DNA from: Phalacrocorax aristotelis
Lineage: Eukaryota > Chordata > Aves > Suliformes > Phalacrocoracidae
NCBI RefSeq assembly: GCF_949628215.1
Contig: NC_134277.1
Location: forward strand, 121,312,963 to 121,376,962
Length of the DNA stretch: 64,000 nt
Direction: 5' to 3'
Position numbers and translations under genes: made by a program. Under the pieces are notes generated by a model that was not told the DNA's origin, made no database searches, and worked only from the letters and a program-made list of their open reading frames with translations. Numbering within the stretch: the first letter of the stretch is position 1; every line of letters begins with the position of its first letter. Below are positions 60,324 to 64,000 of this stretch, in pieces.

Positions 60324-63300
60324 GTAAAAGGATGAAAGGATGGCACCCTATTTTACCTGAGTGTTCACCCACTCACTGGCAAACTTTGGTAACTGGCGGT
60401 GAAAATCTTAATCATTGCAGCCAAACTAGCTTGTACTACGCTCCCATGCTGAAGAGTAGCTACCACCTAAAATTAAGTATTGCTGGTGACTGTGGTGGTC
60501 AGCTGAATCTGGTACTTACTCACCAGCTCTGCTTCCCAGCATGGGTGATGTTTTAGGTAGTACTTTAAACATTGGTGGGAATCAGTGTTGTGTGATAATC
60601 CTCAATAGTTACTGGTGATCCAGAAGATGTTAAAATGAGAGGTTCACCAAGTAAGAAGCAGTATCACAAACTTGGTGCTTGCAGACTTTCAGTATGTTGT
60701 GTCCTGTTTTGAAGTTGTGTAACTGACTGTTCACTTCTGAATGCTGTACCTCTGCTCCTCCCCTTGTTGCTGGGACATAGAAGTAGTTTAATAATAATGG
60801 GGGGTAAAGGCAGGGATTCTGTTGTTTAACCCTCTCATAGCAATGGAGCTGTTTCTGTAACTTGCACGTAAATGCCAGGTTGTCTCTCACATCCAGTCAC
60901 GGGACTGGACACCTATTCACTAATAAAATGACGGCAACTAGAGAGTAGCGAGTGCTAGATTTTTAAGTCATGCTGGTTTCTGCTTGTCAAAGGGTAAGTG
61001 AGCATGAGATAAAAGCCAATGCCGTGTCTATTTAAGTTCATGTCTTCATATTGCTCCTCAAAAGAGAATGATCCTACTGCCACATTTTGGGTTTCACCCT
61101 CCTGTTGCAGTCACCATTCATGTTCCTGTATTTATTCAAAGTCGGTATTTAATGCACTAGATGTTTTTGTGGTTTTATGTGGATTTTATTTTTTCTTTAT
61201 TACAAGACAAAGTTAAAGTTCAAAGAACCAAATTCTTAAAAATAAATCTTTCCTTCCTGTAAAAAGTCACACATAAAATACTAGCTTCTGACTTCACCTC
61301 TCAATGAGATCTAACTGTAGCAGAATGAGGTGCTGTAGTCTTGCAGTGGTAGTAGTAAACACAAAATTACACGTGTGTGCACACTGTGATCACAGGCAAG
61401 CGGATACTTCATGCACGTAATACTCAATAGATGTGGCTCCCCAATGGTGTGTAATCATTTCCACAAGCGGTTTTCGGTGTGTTGCTGGTTGTTGGCACCG
61501 ATGCCCAGGATGGCTAAACTGTGCAGGCTCAACCATGCCCTCTCAGGGAAGTACCTCAGGACCCAATCCTGGAAACAAATGTGTGGCTGTGATCCCTGAG
61601 TGCTAGAGAACCTACTGATCCCACAACTAAAAAACAGAAAAAAGCACAAAGTACATTATGGTAAGCTGCTGGATAGCAATCTATGAAGGTTTAGAGGAAG
61701 GTGAAGGATGGATTTTTTGTTTTGTTTGGCTTTTGAAGGTTTAGTCCTTTATGAGTGATTTCCTTGATTTCTACAGTTGTACACTGTCAGAGACTGTAGA
61801 ATAGATTATCTCCTCCTATCCATTTTGCCCAGTGTAAATGTATTCGGAATTGCCTATAAGGATCAGCACTGATCTGTCTAACTTCCATGCCAGGCAAATA
61901 ATCAGATATAATTGCACTGAAATCAATGAATATATACTGACATGAAACTGTGAGAAGAAAATCGGCCTCATGGTGTTTTATATTTGTATAGCTGAAAGCC
62001 AAAAATAGCTGTCATAAACACAGCGTGTCCTTTCAGAAGAAATAGTCAATGCCTATCTTACAGTCGTCCAAAAAGTTCCTTCTGTTTCAGCAGCTTTGGG
62101 TTAGGAGAGTGAAGGCAGCAATCTTGGAATGAGAACTGTTCTAAAGAAACTTTTTTGTTCCGGTGACTAATCCTCTTCTCTGTAATGCTATGCTGTTAAT
62201 CTTAGCGTGCACATATCCACACTATTAACATTTGGCAAGAACTGTTTTCTTAAACAGGGCTTCTTAAGTGGGTTGCCAGGTGTCACAGGGTTAATTCTAA
62301 TGGCTGTGTTTTAAACTGCTCCTCTTTACATTAATTATATATGTTCCCATCCCTAGGCTTAACAGCAAAATATAAGTGGTACGGAATGTTATGTTCTAAT
62401 TAGTTTTGCCATGCAAATGGGGATTATAGTTGATGGGTAAGTCTGACATGCACTGCATGACTTGTCATGTTTTTCCTGGAGAGAGGGGAGCCTTGGGACT
62501 GAGTCACAGTGGAAGAACATGGAGCCCCGCAGGCACAAAACTGGTGCAATGGAGTGATGAGTCAGACCTCTTATCTTTAAATTTGGTATTACGTCTTATT
62601 CACGCACGGGGTGCACTGCATTCATTGTGCACCTAGGCAAGTAGCTAGCAGGCGATAAACTCAATCAGCTTTCTGACTCTGGGATGCCTTTTCTTTGCAG
62701 AGTTGGTTCTGCTTCTGTTGAAATGAAGGGCTGTTGGTTAGGATCATGTGGGAAATCATGATGCATTAACTTGCTAAGCAAATCAGGTCTGCCAGGCCAT
62801 ATGCATTCATTTCTTCCATTGTTTCAAATCCAGTAGTAGTATGACCTAATACTTATATTTTCACTGTCTGCATCGCAGATTTTCAGACTTCTGAAACTCG
62901 GTAAAGAGTAGAGGAGTAAGAGCAGTATTGCATCTTCATAGGCTCCAATATTTGTCTAAGCTAAATGATTTTTTATGAGTGTTGCTGTGGAATGACCGTA
63001 TTGCTTCTGACTCCAGAGGAAGCTGATGTTATTGCTAAGCTAATGAAAATAATTGAAATTTCTTAGAGGTGGTAGCCTCAGGAATATGTTAAACAGTGAG
63101 AGTGAAGGCTGCTCACTCAGCTGTTTTCAGAAACAAAACAAAGCCTTACATCAGAGATGTCTTCACTTAGACACCTACTCTGAACTTCCTTGAATAGTGA
63201 TCATTAATAAGACCATCTTCTCAAGCTAATGGAGCATGAAAGTTCCTTGATTTATAATCGTTTGGGAGCAGATGCTCAAAATTCTGTCCACTTACACAAA

Positions 63301-64000
63301 CATCACAAGAATGACACTTTTGCTGAAAATGAGGGGGGAGCAGAGGGACAGTTGTGGTGGTGGGGCAGTCAGGATAGCCTGGAAGAGTAATGCAATGGCT
63401 GGCTCTCCCACTTCGTTACAAAGCTCCTAGAGGGACTGTGTTTTGGGAAAAAATACAAGGTTTTTATTTGAAAGTCGTAGCAGAACATTATTGATCTGTA
63501 TATTTTTAAATCTTGTGAATGTAACTAGTCACCATTTTGTGATCACCACGGATATAAGCGCTGGTTTTGGGGTGGGGTGTGTGTGTCAATGGTCTTGCAA
63601 TAAAAGCTGCTGTCTTCTCACATTGCCTTAAATTGGGGAACTGTTACAATGAAAGCACATTGGAAAACATGCAGGAAAGACGTGCTAATTTAGGTCTAAA
63701 TCATACCAATTCCAATTAAAGCACAAATGCTTTATTTGTTTTTAAGTTAGATATACTATTGTGTTCTCTAGAGGTATAGATATCTAGATTGCCATGTGTG
63801 GAGAAATCAACGCAGAGAGGGTTTAGCAGACTCCACAACTGAGATGAAATGCCAAGCCACTTGCAAGAACTTGAAAGTTTCAGTGGTCTTTGTGTCCTGG
63901 TGTGGAGATCAACAAACCTGAGACTAGTTGCACTGATGAAGAAAGTGATACCAGAACTGGAAATCTCCAGAGAAACCCATCTCAACTCTAGAGAGATGGA
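60324..64000. other. Probable first intron of the rightward gene, nothing recognised
   Basis: AT-leaning single-copy sequence after the CpG island. No CR1, LTR or other repeat was recognised; a short GT run lies near 63575-63587. Scattered open frames under 100 codons have no support. Confidence 0.35.

Noticed and set aside
1..64000. tRNA, rRNA, CRISPR, prokaryotic operon or integrated intact virus
   Set aside because: No cloverleaf with A/B boxes, no rRNA-like stretch, no spaced direct repeats and no viral coding frames were seen; the only viral traces are two solo LTRs.

Overview
This is vertebrate nuclear DNA and almost certainly from a bird. At least eight retroelement fragments carry the 3' end typical of avian CR1 LINEs: the phrase 'aaggttggaaaagacctc' with short ATTCTATG/TCATAGAAT terminal repeats. 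Two solo LTRs belong to a family I associate with avian endogenous retroviruses. Most of the window is AT-leaning, single-copy-looking non-coding sequence without long open frames, as expected of introns and intergenic DNA. There are no prokaryotic-type genes, operons or CRISPR arrays.

Left part (about 0.15-27 kb, minus strand). By reading splice signals and reading phase by eye I assembled a chain of short exons that I believe is the 3' part of a protein-coding gene transcribed right to left. The last four exons (5839-5934, 3724-3785, 3214-3291, 155-235) each have an acceptor and a donor or stop, keep one open frame through every junction, and end in ...IIYKDS-stop at 155. Further in-phase exons to the right (6388-6426, 7405-7444, 13587-13632, 20231-20279, and more weakly 25725-25795 and 27122-27146) extend the chain. 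I do not recognise the protein. A GC-rich, CpG-rich block at about 18.8-19.13 kb lies inside this region and may be an alternative promoter.

Middle part (about 27-58 kb). This holds introns or intergenic DNA with CR1 LINEs (24.1, 36.3 and 41.4 kb, plus old, strongly diverged copies at 32.2, 40.4 and 51.4-53.3 kb), a solo LTR at 42.2 kb, a cluster of degenerate telomere-like motifs at 49.7-50.45 kb, and some low-confidence exon-like or short-ORF signals (36.14, 37.76-37.97 and 43.75 kb).

Right part (about 58.6-60.4 kb). A strong CpG island carries CRE-like, GC-box and palindromic NRF1-type motifs. A candidate plus-strand first exon ends at a good splice donor at 59791/59792, and a possible alternative first exon lies at 60188-60323. 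This is the best-supported promoter in the window; its gene would continue to the right, outside the window. The rest (60.4-64 kb) looks like its first intron.

No tRNA, rRNA or known small RNA gene was recognised. All exon calls are sequence reading only, with no alignment or RNA evidence.
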